Positions 23,601-34,131 of a DNA stretch of 64,000 nt are shown piece by piece. The stretch covers positions 1,135,338-1,199,337 of the forward strand of contig ML661902.1 of assembly GCA_007570785.1 (NCBI GenBank). The letters are read 5' to 3'. Under the pieces are notes generated by a model that saw only the letters and a program-made list of their open reading frames with translations, had not been told where the DNA came from and did no database searches. The stretch is from Antilocapra americana. Lineage: Eukaryota > Chordata > Mammalia > Artiodactyla > Antilocapridae. Position 1 is the first letter of the stretch; every line of letters starts with the position of its first letter. The translations under genes were made by a program, and so were the position numbers.

Positions 23601-24114
23601 TATGATTAATTTACCTGTAGCTACTGATTATCTGTAAATAGATATATCACCCAAGTAAATTATAAATAAATGAACTTATCCATATTCAATATCAATACAA
23701 TTTTTAGCTGACATAGTACTGCAGTTCAAAAGATGAAGTTTTCCTTTTGCTAGCATGGGAGTATTGCATGGGAAGTAGGTATAATTGTTGCTCCTGTGTC
23801 TGATACTAGAGTTAACCAATTTTAGAAACTTTTTGGAGCTCAAACTTACAAGAGGCTTCTGTTAGAAGAGGAAAAGACTCTTCAAGAACCTCACGTATAT
23901 AAATACCATAGAGTATGAGAATGAAAAACATTGAGCTATTTTAAAACTGTCAAGAATTTAAGAGGAATATATATTATAAATTGAGGGAATGAAGGAACAT
24001 ATCATACAATTTTAAACAGACTGTTTAAAGTTGTTTATGCATGATGGTACTATATTGACATAATTCAACATTTAGGCTTCTGTTATTTGAATTTTCAGCT
24101 ACATTCACATGAGG

Positions 24115-24218
24115 TGGGGAACTGATGTTTATCCAGAACAATCCTTGTGCTAACAAATTTACATATTTTCTCTAATAATACTGTGAGATAATCTTTTTTT
24201 TTTTTTTTATGTTCACAC
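24115..24218 (-). repeat. MIR SINE, left part (split by SINE)
   Basis: Antisense MIR 3' half ('caatccttgtgctaacaaatttacatattttctc', 'tactgtgagataatc'). It continues at 24443 after the Bov-tA. Confidence 0.6.
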
Positions 24219-24228
24219 TATAGATAAA

Positions 24229-24432
24229 GTCATGCTAGTGGTAAAGAATCCAGCTGCCAATTCAGGAGACATAGGGTACTCAGGTTCGATCCTTAGGGGA
24301 AGATCCCTTGGAGGAGGAAATGACAATCCAACCCAGTATTCTTGCCTGGAAAATTTGATGGACAGAGGAGCCTGGCGGGCTACAGTCCATGGTGCCGCAG
24401 AGAGTCAGATATGACTAGCGACTAAGCAGGGG
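24229..24432 (+). repeat. Bov-tA SINE with duplication, inside MIR
   Basis: Sense copy, head slightly truncated. A perfect 10-bp duplication, TATAGATAAA, flanks it (24219-24228, 24433-24442). Confidence 0.93.
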
Positions 24433-24442
24433 TATAGATAAA

Positions 24443-24530
24443 AAACCAAGGCCAAGAGAGTTTAATTAACTTCTCCAGAGTCTTGGAGCTATTAAATGGC
24501 AAGGCTGGATTTGAATTCAGATTGGCCATG
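24443..24530 (-). repeat. MIR SINE, right part
   Basis: 'aaggccaagagagtttaattaacttctccagagtc' and 'gctggatttgaattcag' are the antisense MIR core and tRNA-like parts. Confidence 0.75.
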
Positions 24531-24761
24531 TGCTTTCCTGTTAATATAGTGCAAATTCTGAGTTTCAGAAATGGAGTGGAGTGAGGATATTTAAAATAAG
24601 GTAGAAACAATTACCAATGCTATCATTCAAAATTCCTTAAGCTATTTCCGAAATTTTTCAGAAACTTGAATTTTTTGTGCTTGTGTCTACCTGAAATATC
24701 TGATAATTCTTAGTACAGGCACTGTATTTTTTAAAAGAGAAAGATTAAAAGAGAAGAAAAG

Positions 24762-25325
24762 TGTAAGAGGGTTCCCTTTTCTCCACATCCTCTCCAGCAT
24801 TTATTGCTTGTAGACTTTTGGATGGCAGCCATTCTGACTGGTGTAAAGTGGTACCTCATTGTAGTTTTGATTTGCATTTCTCTGATAATGAGTGATGTTG
24901 AGCATCTTTTCATGTGTTTGTTAGCCATTTTTATATCTTCTTTGGAGAAATGTGGAGCCCATTATCCAGAGTGAAGTAAGCCAGAAGCAAAAACAACAAT
25001 ACAGTATATTAACACATATATATGGAATTTAGAAAGACAGTAATGAGAACCCAACATGGGAGACAACAAAAGGAACGCAGATGTATAGAATAGACTCGTG
25101 GACTTTGTGGATGAGGGTAAGGGTGGGATGATATGGGAGAAGGGCATTGAAGCATGTTAATTGTCATGTGTCTAATCAATCGCCAGCCCAGGATTGATGC
25201 TCGGGACTGGTGCAGCGAGATTTCCCGGGGGGGAGGGAGGAGGGAGGGGGGACCCGGAGGGGAAGCATATGTAAACCCATGGTGATATCATGACAATGTA
25301 TGGCAAAAACAATAATAAAAAAAAA
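24762..25325 (+). mobile_element. Young L1, 5'-inverted (twin-primed)
   Basis: 24762 to about 24954 is antisense L1 ORF2 C-terminal sequence ('gggttcccttttctccac', 'tttgttagccatttttatat'). From about 24955 it is sense L1 3' end ('ggagcccattatccagagtgaag') through a G-rich 3' UTR to poly(A). A perfect 15-bp duplication, AAAAGAGAAGAAAAG (24747-24761, 25326-25340), is preceded by ATT at the left, fitting TT/AAAA endonuclease cleavage. Confidence 0.93.
25226..25252 (+). repeat. G-rich tract of the L1 3' UTR
   Basis: Runs of three or more G separated by single A or GA (for example GGGAGGGAGGAGGG) make a strong G-quadruplex pattern on the plus strand, at the same L1 position as the C tract at 17600. 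Confidence 0.85.
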
Positions 25326-25340
25326 AAAAGAGAAGAAAAG

Positions 25341-25879
25341 AGAAAGAAGGCAAGGAAATAGAAAAATGACACACAGGGAAAATTTCTTACTTTTTAAGTA
25401 TAATTAATTAAAAGTCAAGAATTATGGTGGAATGGAATATAAATAACCTGAAAACCTGTAGGTTCTAAGTCTATCTCTGCTGGTCGTTGAACTTAGAAAC
25501 TGAACTTTCCCTCTGTTATGCTAAACAATTAGAGAAAAGCAGCAATTGTTTATAGTTTCCTCCACTTGATGGATAAACAGAAGCTGTAACTAGTGAGTTG
25601 GGGGAGAGAGGAGGGTCACAAAGCCCCATGAGAGCTTCTTGAAGGCTTAACATGGTACTCATTCTAAGGGTCTCTGGATACCAGGAAATATTTTCCCAGA
25701 GTCTCTCACTCTGCAAAAGTCTGTTGGCATCTATCTATCAAACTCATCGCCCAGTTGTGACAACTGCACAGGGCCACAGAGGACACTGCCAAACTCAATG
25801 AAGCAAAAAAGAAACTCTAAATGTAAGAAAACACTCAATACTAGGCTTAACTGTTGGCTGCCTCACTCTAACGTCATCT
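25341..25879. other. Unassigned DNA
   Basis: No gene or repeat was recognised. Confidence 0.35.
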
Positions 25880-26270
25880 AGGATCGTCTCACTACCTGTC
25901 ATCAGATCTTATTTCATATCCTTCTTGTCTGAAACATTTGATATTCTCCTTTGAAAAACAGTTTTCCATGTTTCCATAAACAATGCTATTATTTTCATTT
26001 CCCTTCTATTCTTTGAGTCTTTCTGCTTCATTTTTGTATTCAGGCTGCGGATATTTTTTTAAGAATAACTCTTTGGCTCTTTGCGCTCTTCTTTTTACAC
26101 ACTTAATAAAATATTTACACTTAAGGGTTTAAATATTCCTGTCTTGTGCTGAAACTAAATTCACATTTCCTTTTCTGACCTTTCTCACAAGACCATTAGA
26201 ATATCTTCACACGTTTAGTCATTTCCTCCCTATCATCTTACTTTTACTTCCAAGACCACATGTTTAAAAC
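25880..26270 (+). repeat. Possible L2 LINE fragment
   Basis: A pyrimidine-rich series ('cattttcatttcccttctattc', 'ttctgacctttctcacaagacc') weakly follows the L2 ORF2 3' region. Low similarity. Confidence 0.3.
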
Positions 26271-26299
26271 AAAAATTAATATATACTCTAATAAAAATG

Positions 26300-26724
26300 T
26301 CAAGATGCAGACAAAAAATGCATAAAATGAAAAGAAAAATGACTAATAAGCATAAAATGTTCAAAATCGCTAGTTACCAGAGAAAGGCAAATCAAAACAA
26401 AAAAGGCATACCATTTACAATCTATCAAGTTGTCAAAGATTATTTTAAAAATTATAGTAGAGACTACTGGCAACAGTGTAAGGAAATGGTCACTCTTATA
26501 TACTGCTGACAGAAGAGTAACTTGACAAAACTTTTCTTAAATGAAATTTGGCAATATGTATCAAAAAGCCTTAATATATTGCAGTAAATATAACCCAGTA
26601 ATTTCATTTCTGGGCATATATTTTAGGGTAAGAAATGTATGATTTGTATCAGATATGTATACATGTATATATATATATATATATATACATCTCACAGCAT
26701 TGTTTATATAAATGTATACAAAAA
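26300..26724 (+). repeat. Old L1M LINE, left part of nest
   Basis: Degenerate L1 ORF2 C-terminus ('aagcataaaatgttcaaaatcgctagttaccag', 'cagtaatttcatttctgggcatatatttta'), then 'cacagcattgtttatataaatgtatac'. The L1M continues at 31884 after a 5.2-kb stack of younger insertions. A (TA)n run lies at 26665-26686. Confidence 0.8.
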
Positions 26725-27523
26725 CTACTATGCAACTGCACTCATCTCACATGCTAGTAAAGTAATGCTCAACATTTTCCAAGCCAGGCTTCAGCAATAC
26801 GTGAACTATGAACTTTCACATGTTCAAGCTAGTTTTAGAAAAGGCAGAGGAACTAGAGATCAAATTGCCAACATTCGCTGGGTCATTGAAAAAGCAAGAG
26901 AGTTCCAGAAAAACATCTATTTCTGCTTTATTGACTATGCCAAAGCCTTTTACAGTGTGGATCACAACAAACTGTGGAAAATTCTTCAAGAGATGGGAAT
27001 ACCAGACCACCTGACCTACCTCTTGAGAAACCTGCATGCAGGTCAGGAAGCAACAGTTAGAACTGGACATGGAACAACAGACTGGTTCCAAATTGGGAAA
27101 GGAGTACGGCAAGGCTGTATATTGTAACGCTGCTTTTTTAATTTACATGCAGAGTACATCATGAGAAACGCTGGGCTGGAAGAAGCAGAAGCTGGAATTA
27201 AGATTGCCAGGAGAAATATCAATAACCTCAGATATGCAGATGACACCACCCTTATGGCAGAAAGTGAAGATGAACTAAAGAGCCTCTTGATGAAAGTGAA
27301 AGAAGAGAGTGAAAAAGTTGGCTTAAAGCTCAACATTCAGAAAACTAAGATCATGGCATCCAGTTCCATCACTTCATGGCAAACAGATGGGGAAACAGTG
27401 GAAACAATGGCTGACTTTATTTTGGGGGGCTCCAAAATCACTGCAGATGGTGACTGCAGCCATGAAATTAAAAGACAGTTACTCCTTGGAAGGAAAGTTA
27501 TGACTAACCCAGACAGATATTAA
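26725..27523 (+). pseudogene. BovB reverse transcriptase remnant
   Basis: Two large frames remain: 26639-27127 (162 codons) includes 'FIDYAKAFYSVDHNKLWKIL', and 27161-27523 (120 codons) includes the catalytic YADD motif ('LRYADDTTLM', about 27232-27261) and 'LNIQKTKIM'. A frame change and stop separate them near 27128. Upstream endonuclease domain is absent. In an intact element this enzyme would copy BovB RNA at the nicked target. This copy is dead and is split by an L1. Confidence 0.9.
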
Positions 27524-27535
27524 AAAGCAGAGACA
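26725..27535 (+). mobile_element. BovB LINE, left part of nest
   Basis: Starts at the BovB segment 'ctatgcaactgcactcatctcac' and runs through the reverse transcriptase region until cut by the L1 insertion. The BovB insertion is bounded by ATACAAAAA (26716-26724) and ATACAGAAA (31884-31892). The 14-bp L1 duplication AAAAAGCAGAGACA occupies 27522-27535. Confidence 0.95.
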
Positions 27536-27589
27536 AGCCTGTATTGCTATGAACCTCCCCCTTAGCACTGCTTTTACAGTGTCCCATAG

Positions 27590-28208
27590 TGTCAGGGAAC
27601 ATTTGGCAGGAGGCTTCCTGTGTGCTGTTTTCTGATGTCCCTTATTAATCCCTGAATATTCAGAGATGAGTGGAGAGGCAAACTTCTCCAGGGGGCTAAG
27701 GAATGCATACATTATTAAAGTTCAAGTAACTATATGGCCTTCTTCCCTTTCTGTTATGGAAAGTGAGTTTTACAAACCCCTCTCTTTGAGATGGATTCTA
27801 ACCTTATGTTTCCTGGATAAGTTGTAAGATTTTTGATCTTTATCTTTGCTGAAAAGGCTATCTTGTAAGACAGTATATATATGCCCACATTATGTTGAAT
27901 AAATGCCTTTGCTCTATCAGAACCTTGGTTCCTGTGTCTCACTTCTTTTCTCTCTCCCTTTTTTCTCTATTTCTCTCCTTCAGGCCAGTCCCATTGAGTG
28001 CAAGGGTCCGTTGTGCTCCCTAACCTGCCTGGGCTTTCAAGTCCCCCATGAGAGGGCGCCCTGTGCCTAAGGTGAAGCGATGCAAACCTCGTGTCAGAGG
28101 TTTTATTGATTCCTTGCATAAACTAGGGGATATCGGCCTCTTTTTCTTTATTTTATTTTATCATTGACTCTGTACCCCCAAGCCCCGGCCCATTAAAGGG
28201 CCATAACA
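27590..28208. mobile_element. ERVK-type solo LTR with 6-bp duplication
   Basis: A 619-bp unit starts TGTCAGG and ends ATAACA, within L1 sequence that joins perfectly when it is removed. A 6-bp duplication, CCATAG (27584-27589, 28209-28214), fits class II (ERVK-like) integration. A TATA-like TATATAT (27874-27880) and AATAAA (27898-27903) support plus-strand polarity. No internal viral genes are present, so this is a solo LTR left by LTR-LTR recombination. It also contains AGAGGGCGCC (28051-28060), a partial CTCF-like core. Exact bovine family not assigned. Confidence 0.9.
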
Positions 28209-28255
28209 CCATAGGTTTTGGGTTGGTGTGTTTTCATTTTCATTCATTTCTGTGA

Positions 28256-31035
28256 AAAACCCAGGATTAGTACAAGGAAAGAAATCTTAAAAATTCGGGC
28301 AGAAATATATGCAAAAGAAACAAAAGAGACCATAGCAAAACTCAACAAAGCTAAAAGCTGGTTCTATAAGAAGATAAATAAAATTGACAAACCATTATCA
28401 GACTCATCAAGAAACAAAGGGAGAAGAACCAAATCAACAGAATTAGAAATGAAAATGGAGAAATCATAACAGACAACACAGAAATAAAAAGGATTATAAG
28501 AGACTACTATCAGCAACTATATGCCAATAAAATGGACAACTTGGAAGAAAGGGACAAATTCTTAGAAAACTACAACTTTCCAAAACTGAACCAGGAAGAA
28601 ACAGAAAATCTTAACAGGCCCATCACAAGCACGGAAATTGAAACTGTAATCAGGAATCTTCTAGCAAACAAAAGCCCAGGACCAGACAGCTTCACAGCTG
28701 AATTCTACCAAAAATTTAGAGAAGAAATAACACCTATCCTACTCAACCTCTTCCAGAAAATTGCAGAGGAAGGGAAACTTCCAAACTCATTCTATGAGGC
28801 CACCATCACCCTAATTCCAAAACCCAACAAAGATGCCACGAAAAAAGAAAACTACAGGCCAATATCACTGATGAACATAGATGCAAAAATCCTTAACAAA
28901 ATTCTAGCAAACAGAATCCAACAACATATTAAAAAGATCATACATCATGACCAAGTAGGCTTTATCCCAGGGATGCAAGGATTCTTCAATATCTGCAAAT
29001 CAACCAACATAATACACCACATTAACAAATTGAAAGATAAAAGCCATATGATTATCTCAATAGATGCAGAGAAAGCCTTTGACAAAATTCAACATCCATT
29101 TATGATAAAAACCTTCCAGAAAGCAGGAATAGAAGGAGCATATCTCAACATAATAAAAGCTATATATGACAAACCCACAGCAAACATTATCCTCAATGGT
29201 GAAAAATTGAAAGCATTTCTCTTAAAGTCAGGAAGGAGACAAGGGTGCCCACTTTCACCACTACTATTCAACATAGTTTTGCAAGTTTTGGCCACAGCAA
29301 TCAGAGCAGAAAAAGAAATAAAAGGAATCCAGACTGGAAAAGAAGAAGTAAAACTCTCACTGTTTGCCGATGACATGATCCTCTACATAGAAAACCCTAA
29401 AGACTCCACCAGAAAATTACTAGAGCTAATCAATGAATATAGTAAAGTTGCAGGATATAAAATTAATACATAGAAATCCCTTGCATTCTTATACACTAAC
29501 AATGAGAAAACAGAAGGAGAAATTAAGGAAACAATTCCATTCACCATTGAAACAAAAAGAATAAAATACTTAGGAATATATCTACCTAAACAAACAAAAG
29601 ACCTATATATAGAAAACTATAAAACACTGATGAAAGAAATCAAAGATGACAAATAGATGGAGAAATATACCATGTTCATGGATTGGAAGAATCAACATAG
29701 TGAAAATGAGTATACTACCCAGAGCAATCTGTAGATTCAATGCAATCCCTATCAAGTTATCAACAGTATTTTTCACAGAACTAGAACAAATAATTTCACA
29801 ATTTGTGAAAAACCTCGAATAGCCAAAGTAATCTTGAGAAAGAAAAATGGAGCTGGAGGAATCAACCTGCCTGACTTCAGGCTCTACTACAAAGCCACAG
29901 TCATTAAGACAGTATGGTACTGGCACAAAGACAGAAATATAGGTCAATGGAACAAAATAGAAAGCCCAGAGATAAATCCACGCACCTATGGACACCTTGT
30001 CTTTGACAAAGGAGGCAAGAATATACAATGGAGGAAAGGCAATCTCTTTAACAAGTGGTGCTGGGAAAACTGGTCAACCACTTGGAAAAAGAATGAAATT
30101 AGAACACTTTCTAACACCATACACAAAAATAAACTGAAAATGGATTAAAGATCTAAACATAAGACCAGAAACTATAAAATTCCTAGAGGAAAACTTAGGC
30201 AAAACACTCTCTGACATAAATCACATAAATCTATGACCCACCTCCCCGAGTAATGGTACTAAAAGCAAAAATAAACAAATGGGACCTAATTAAACTTAAA
30301 AGCTTTCACACAATGAAGAAAATTATAAGCAAGGTGAAAAGACAGCCTTCAGAATGGGAGAAAATAATAACAAATAAAGCAACGGACAAAGAATTAATCT
30401 CAAAAATACACAAGCAGCTCCTGCAGCTCAATTTCAGAAAAACAAATGACCCAATCAAAATGTGGGCCAAAGAACTAAACAGACATTTCTCCAAAGAAGA
30501 CATAAAAATGGCTAACAAACACATGAAAAGATGCTCAACATCACTCATTATTGGAGAAATGCAAATCAAAAACACAATGAGGTACCATTTCACATCAGTC
30601 ATAGGCTGCTATCCAAAAATCTACAAACAATAAATGCTGGAGAGGATGTGGAGAAAAGGGAACCCTCTTACACTGTTGGTGGGAATGCAAACTAGCACAG
30701 CCGCTATGGAGAATAGTGTGGAGATTCCTTAGAAAATTGGAAATAGACCTGCCATATGACCCAGCAATCCCACTGCTGGGCACACACACCAAGGAAACCA
30801 GAATTGAGACACGTGTACCCCAATGTTCATCTCAGCACTGTTTATAATAGCCAGGACATGGAAGCAACCTAGATGTCCATCAGCAGACGAATGGATAGGA
30901 AAGCTGTGGTACATATACACAATGGAATATTACTCTGTCATTAAAGAGAATACATTTGAATCAGTTCTAACGAGGTGGATGAAACTGGAGCCTATTATAC
31001 AGAGTGAAGTAAGCCATAAAGAAAAACACTAATAT
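28256..31035 (+). pseudogene. L1 ORF2 pseudogene (reverse transcriptase and C-terminus)
   Basis: The main frame 28532-29473 (313 codons) carries the L1 reverse transcriptase: '[13 protein letters not shown]', '[18 protein letters not shown]', '[11 protein letters not shown]' and catalytic FADD at 29363-29374. A stop at about 29471 and later frameshifts split the rest into frames at 29834-30148 ('[11 protein letters not shown]') and 30253-30633. Another small frame (28218-28469) precedes the main one. The endonuclease domain is missing through 5' truncation. Not a host gene. Confidence 0.95.
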
Positions 31036-31414
31036 GGTATACTAACACATATATTTGGAATTTAGAAAGATGGTAATGATAACCCTGTATGAGAGACAGC
31101 CAAAGAGACACAGATGTATAGAAGAGTCTTTTGAACTCTGTTGGAGAAGGCAAGGATGGGATGATTTGAGAGAATAGCATTGAAACATGTATATTACCAT
31201 ATGTGAAACAGATTGCCAGTTCAGGTTCGATGCATGAGACAGTGTGCTCAGGATGGGTGCACCGGGATGACCCAGAGGGATGGGATGAGGAGGGAGGTGG
31301 GAGGGGATCTCAGGATGGGGAACACCTATGGCTGATTCATATCAATGTATGGCACAACCACCACAGTATTGTAAAGTAATTACCCTTCAATTAAAAAAAA
31401 TTAAATTAAAAAAA

Positions 31415-31883
31415 AAAAAGCAGAGACATTACTTTGTCAACAAAGGTCCGTCTAGTCAAGGCTATGGTTTTTCCAGTAGTCGTGTTTGGATGTGAGAGTT
31501 GGACTATAAAGAAAGCTGAGTGCTGATGCTTTTGAACTGTGGTGTTGGAGAAGAGAATCTTGAGAGTCCCTTGGACTGCAAGGAGATCCAGTCAGTCCAT
31601 CCTAAAGAAGATCAGTCCTGGGTGTTCATTGGAAGGACTGATGTTGAAGCTGAAACTTCAATATTTTGGCCACCTGATGCAAAGAGCTGACTCATTTGAA
31701 AAGACCCTGATGCCAGGAAAGATTGAAGGAGGAGAAGGGGATAACAGAGGATGAGATGGTTAGATGGCATCACCGACTCAATGGACATGAGTTTGGGAGT
31801 TGGTGATGGACAGGGAAGCCTGGTGTGTTGCGGTTCATGGGGTCTCAAAGAGTCGGACATGAGTGAGCAATTGAACTGAACTG
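31415..31883 (+). mobile_element. BovB LINE, right part of nest
   Basis: Resumes BovB exactly at the duplicated AAAAAGCAGAGACA and continues 'ttactttgtcaacaaaggtcc' to the 3' end 'gtcggacatgagtgagcaa ... gaactgaactg'. Confidence 0.95.
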
Positions 31884-32280
31884 ATACAGAAATAATTTAA
31901 TTGCGTAACAGAAGATGATTGTTTGTAAATAATGGCACATACATATAATAAAATATTATATAGCCAAATAAGTGCAGTTTTATAACTGATGTGAAAAGAT
32001 GCTCTTGACCTTATGGTCAAAGTAGGTTTGTGTTCAGTTTATATTATATTAAATAAAAGATGTAGGCAATGATATGGTATATAGAATGTAACAATATATT
32101 AAACACACACACACAAATATATATTAGGTGAGAGAAAGACCATAGGGTAGAGAGTAGTTCTTGTTCATTTTTCTACTTTCTTTTTATTGTATTGTCCATT
32201 TATTTCCATAATGAGTGTATGTGTTTGATTTTATGGTAAGAAAATATTTTAAAAAGCAAATAAACTTTTTTTTCTTCCAA
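31884..32280 (+). repeat. Old L1M LINE, right part of nest
   Basis: Picks up the L1M sequence left at 26724: 'aataatttaattgcgtaacagaag', 'aaataatggcacatacatata', 'tatatagccaaataagtgcag'. It then runs through a divergent 3' UTR with a short (AC)n at 32105-32116. Confidence 0.7.
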
Positions 32281-32639
32281 AACTTGGCTTTTTTTCTGAA
32301 TTTTGAATTGTGTCAATGGCATCCTCACTGTTAGCTGGTCCATATTCAAAGCTATTTTATGTGTCTCTGCCTAATATTTATATAACTTTGTCCAAATATT
32401 AAGTTTCATCAATTTGTTTCTAATGTGCACCCCACTGACAGATTTCCCTTTATTAAATATTACTTTTGTAAATGAATCTCCATGCTTAAAACCTGACCCA
32501 CACATAAGGTGAGATTTGGGGTTCTGATTTGCTTTCTGTTTAGAGGGTAGGAGTATGTTCATTTGTAAGAACTTATCAAGTGGTATACTTATGATCTGTG
32601 CTATGCTGAGTGTATTTATACATTGATTAAAAGTAAACA
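32281..32639. other. Unassigned DNA
   Basis: No repeat or gene was recognised. The minus frame 32371-32706 has no known motif. Confidence 0.35.
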
Positions 32640-32683
32640 AAACAAAAATCTGCCCCTTAGCTACACGATGAAGTTCAAAGTCC

Positions 32684-32888
32684 TTGAAAGTAAAACTGTT
32701 AGTCACTCAGTCATATCTGACTTTTTGTGACCCCATGGACTGCCTGGTCACCAGGCTCCTCTGTCCATGGGATTCTCTAGGCAAGAATACTGGAATGTGT
32801 TGTCATTACCTTCTCCAGTGGATCTTCCCAACCCAGGGATCAAACCCAGGTCTCCTGCATCCCAGGTAGATTCTTATCACTGAGCCTA
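32684..32888 (-). repeat. Bov-tA SINE with duplication, inside L2
   Basis: Antisense copy with a 12-13 bp duplication (AAGTTCAAAGTCC at 32671-32683, AAGTTCAAATCC at 32889-32900). The host sequence on both sides looks like L2. Confidence 0.92.
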
Positions 32889-32999
32889 AAGTTCAAATCC
32901 CTTAGCTTAACATTATATCCTTCTATAATCTGCTCTCAGTCCGTTTTGATCAGGATAATCTCCAATACTCCTCATAATGAAATCTGCTAATAACATTGG
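32889..32999 (+). repeat. L2-like LINE fragment
   Basis: 'gttcaaatcccttagcttaacattatatcc' with the left flank at 32655-32683 resembles the L2 'aaagtccttacaatggcctac' region in sense orientation, interrupted by the SINE. Confidence 0.4.
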
Positions 33000-33432
33000 C
33001 CTGTATAGTCAAAGCTATGATTTCTTTTCAGTGGTCATGTAAATATGTGAGAGCTGGACCATAAAGAAAGCTGAGCACCAAAGAATTGATGCTTTACAAT
33101 TGTGGTGCTGAAAACTCTTGAGAGTCCCTTGGACAGCAGAGATCAAACCAGTCAATCCTAAAGGAAATCAACTCTGAATATTCATTGGAAGAACTGATGA
33201 TGAAGTTGAAGCTCCAATACTTTGGCCACCTGATGAGAAGAGCTGACTCATTGGAAAAGACCCTGATGCTGGGAAAGATTGAGGGCAGAAAGAGAAGGGA
33301 GATGGTTGGTTGGCATCACCAACTCAATGGACATAAGTCTGAGCAAACCCGAGAGACAGTGAAGGACAGGGAAGCCTGGCATACTGCAGTCCACAGGATC
33401 ACCAAAAGTTGGACATGACTTGGTGACTAAAC
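33000..33432 (+). mobile_element. BovB LINE, 3' end
   Basis: Starts within the last quarter of BovB ('tatagtcaaagctatgattt') and ends 'ggacatgacttggtgactaaac'. An 11-bp duplication with one mismatch (AATAACATTGG at 32989-32999, AATAGCATTGG at 33433-33443) bounds it. Confidence 0.92.
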
Positions 33433-33459
33433 AATAGCATTGGTTATATAGTTTCTATA

Positions 33460-33570
33460 AGAATTGTTCAGCACTTTACGTATTTTGTCTTCTTTCATTA
33501 TCCCAACCCTCTAAAGTATTAGTAAATAATTAATCTTATTTCCATTAAACAGAGACTTAGTAAGGATAAG
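33460..33570 (-). repeat. MIR SINE fragment
   Basis: 'tcagcactttacgtattttgtcttctttcattatcccaaccctc' follows the antisense MIR 3' half. Confidence 0.65.
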
Positions 33571-33634
33571 TTTTACAGATAGTTTTGGAAATTTACTAGT
33601 TTGTCACCCACTACTCATCCCCTAAAAGTCATGG

Positions 33635-33822
33635 CACATTGGCAAAGAACCCCAATTCAGGAGATGCAGATTTGATCCCTGGGTGGGAAAGTTCTCCTGG
33701 AGAAGAAAATGGCAACTCCTTTTAGTATCCTTGCCAGGAGAATTCCATGGACAGTCATGAGACCTGGCAGGCTACAGTCCATAGTGTCTCAAAGAGTCAG
33801 ACATGACTAAGCAACTGAGCAG
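33635..33822 (+). repeat. Bov-tA SINE
   Basis: Sense copy with a deleted first box, then 'gatttgatccctgggtggg' and 'ggcaggctacagtcc ... gtcagacatgactaagcaac'. Confidence 0.9.
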
Positions 33823-34131
33823 GCATTCAATGCATGCAACTTATTCCCTATCTTCTGGTAATAGCTCCTCAACTTCATATCCTAGAAAGAATGTCATTCA
33901 AAGTGATTTACACTCTTCAACCAAGGATGGAGCAAGACTTTTCAGACACTCTTCCTGAATAAAAATTTTGAGTGTAATGATAAAGACATGGATGATGGCA
34001 GCATATGTAAAGAATATTTATTAGTGATTAATTTCTGCTGCAAACTCACCAGAGATTCCTGGTTCCTGCCATTGGAGCACGATTCTATTTCAATACTTTA
34101 GTTACTATCCCATTTCGTGGGTAAGTTCACT

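Larger units (their letters stand above)
27536..31414 (+). mobile_element. Young L1, 5'-inverted, inserted in BovB and hosting an LTR
   Basis: 27536-27589 plus 28209-28255 is antisense L1 ORF2 (reverse of '...aaaacctatgggacac...gcaatacagg'). From about 28256 ('aacccaggattagtacaagg') to 31414 it is sense L1: ORF2 C-terminal two-thirds, 3' UTR and poly(A). A perfect 14-bp duplication of the host BovB, AAAAAGCAGAGACA (27522-27535, 31415-31428), preceded by TT, marks an L1-endonuclease TT/AAAA site. It is the longest L1 in the window, about 3.3 kb of L1 sequence without the LTR. Confidence 0.96.

Noticed and set aside
28532..29473. 313-codon open frame, longest in the window
   Set aside because: It is L1 ORF2 reverse transcriptase (FADD motif) inside a bounded, 5'-truncated L1 insertion, with stops and frameshifts on both sides. 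Not a host gene.
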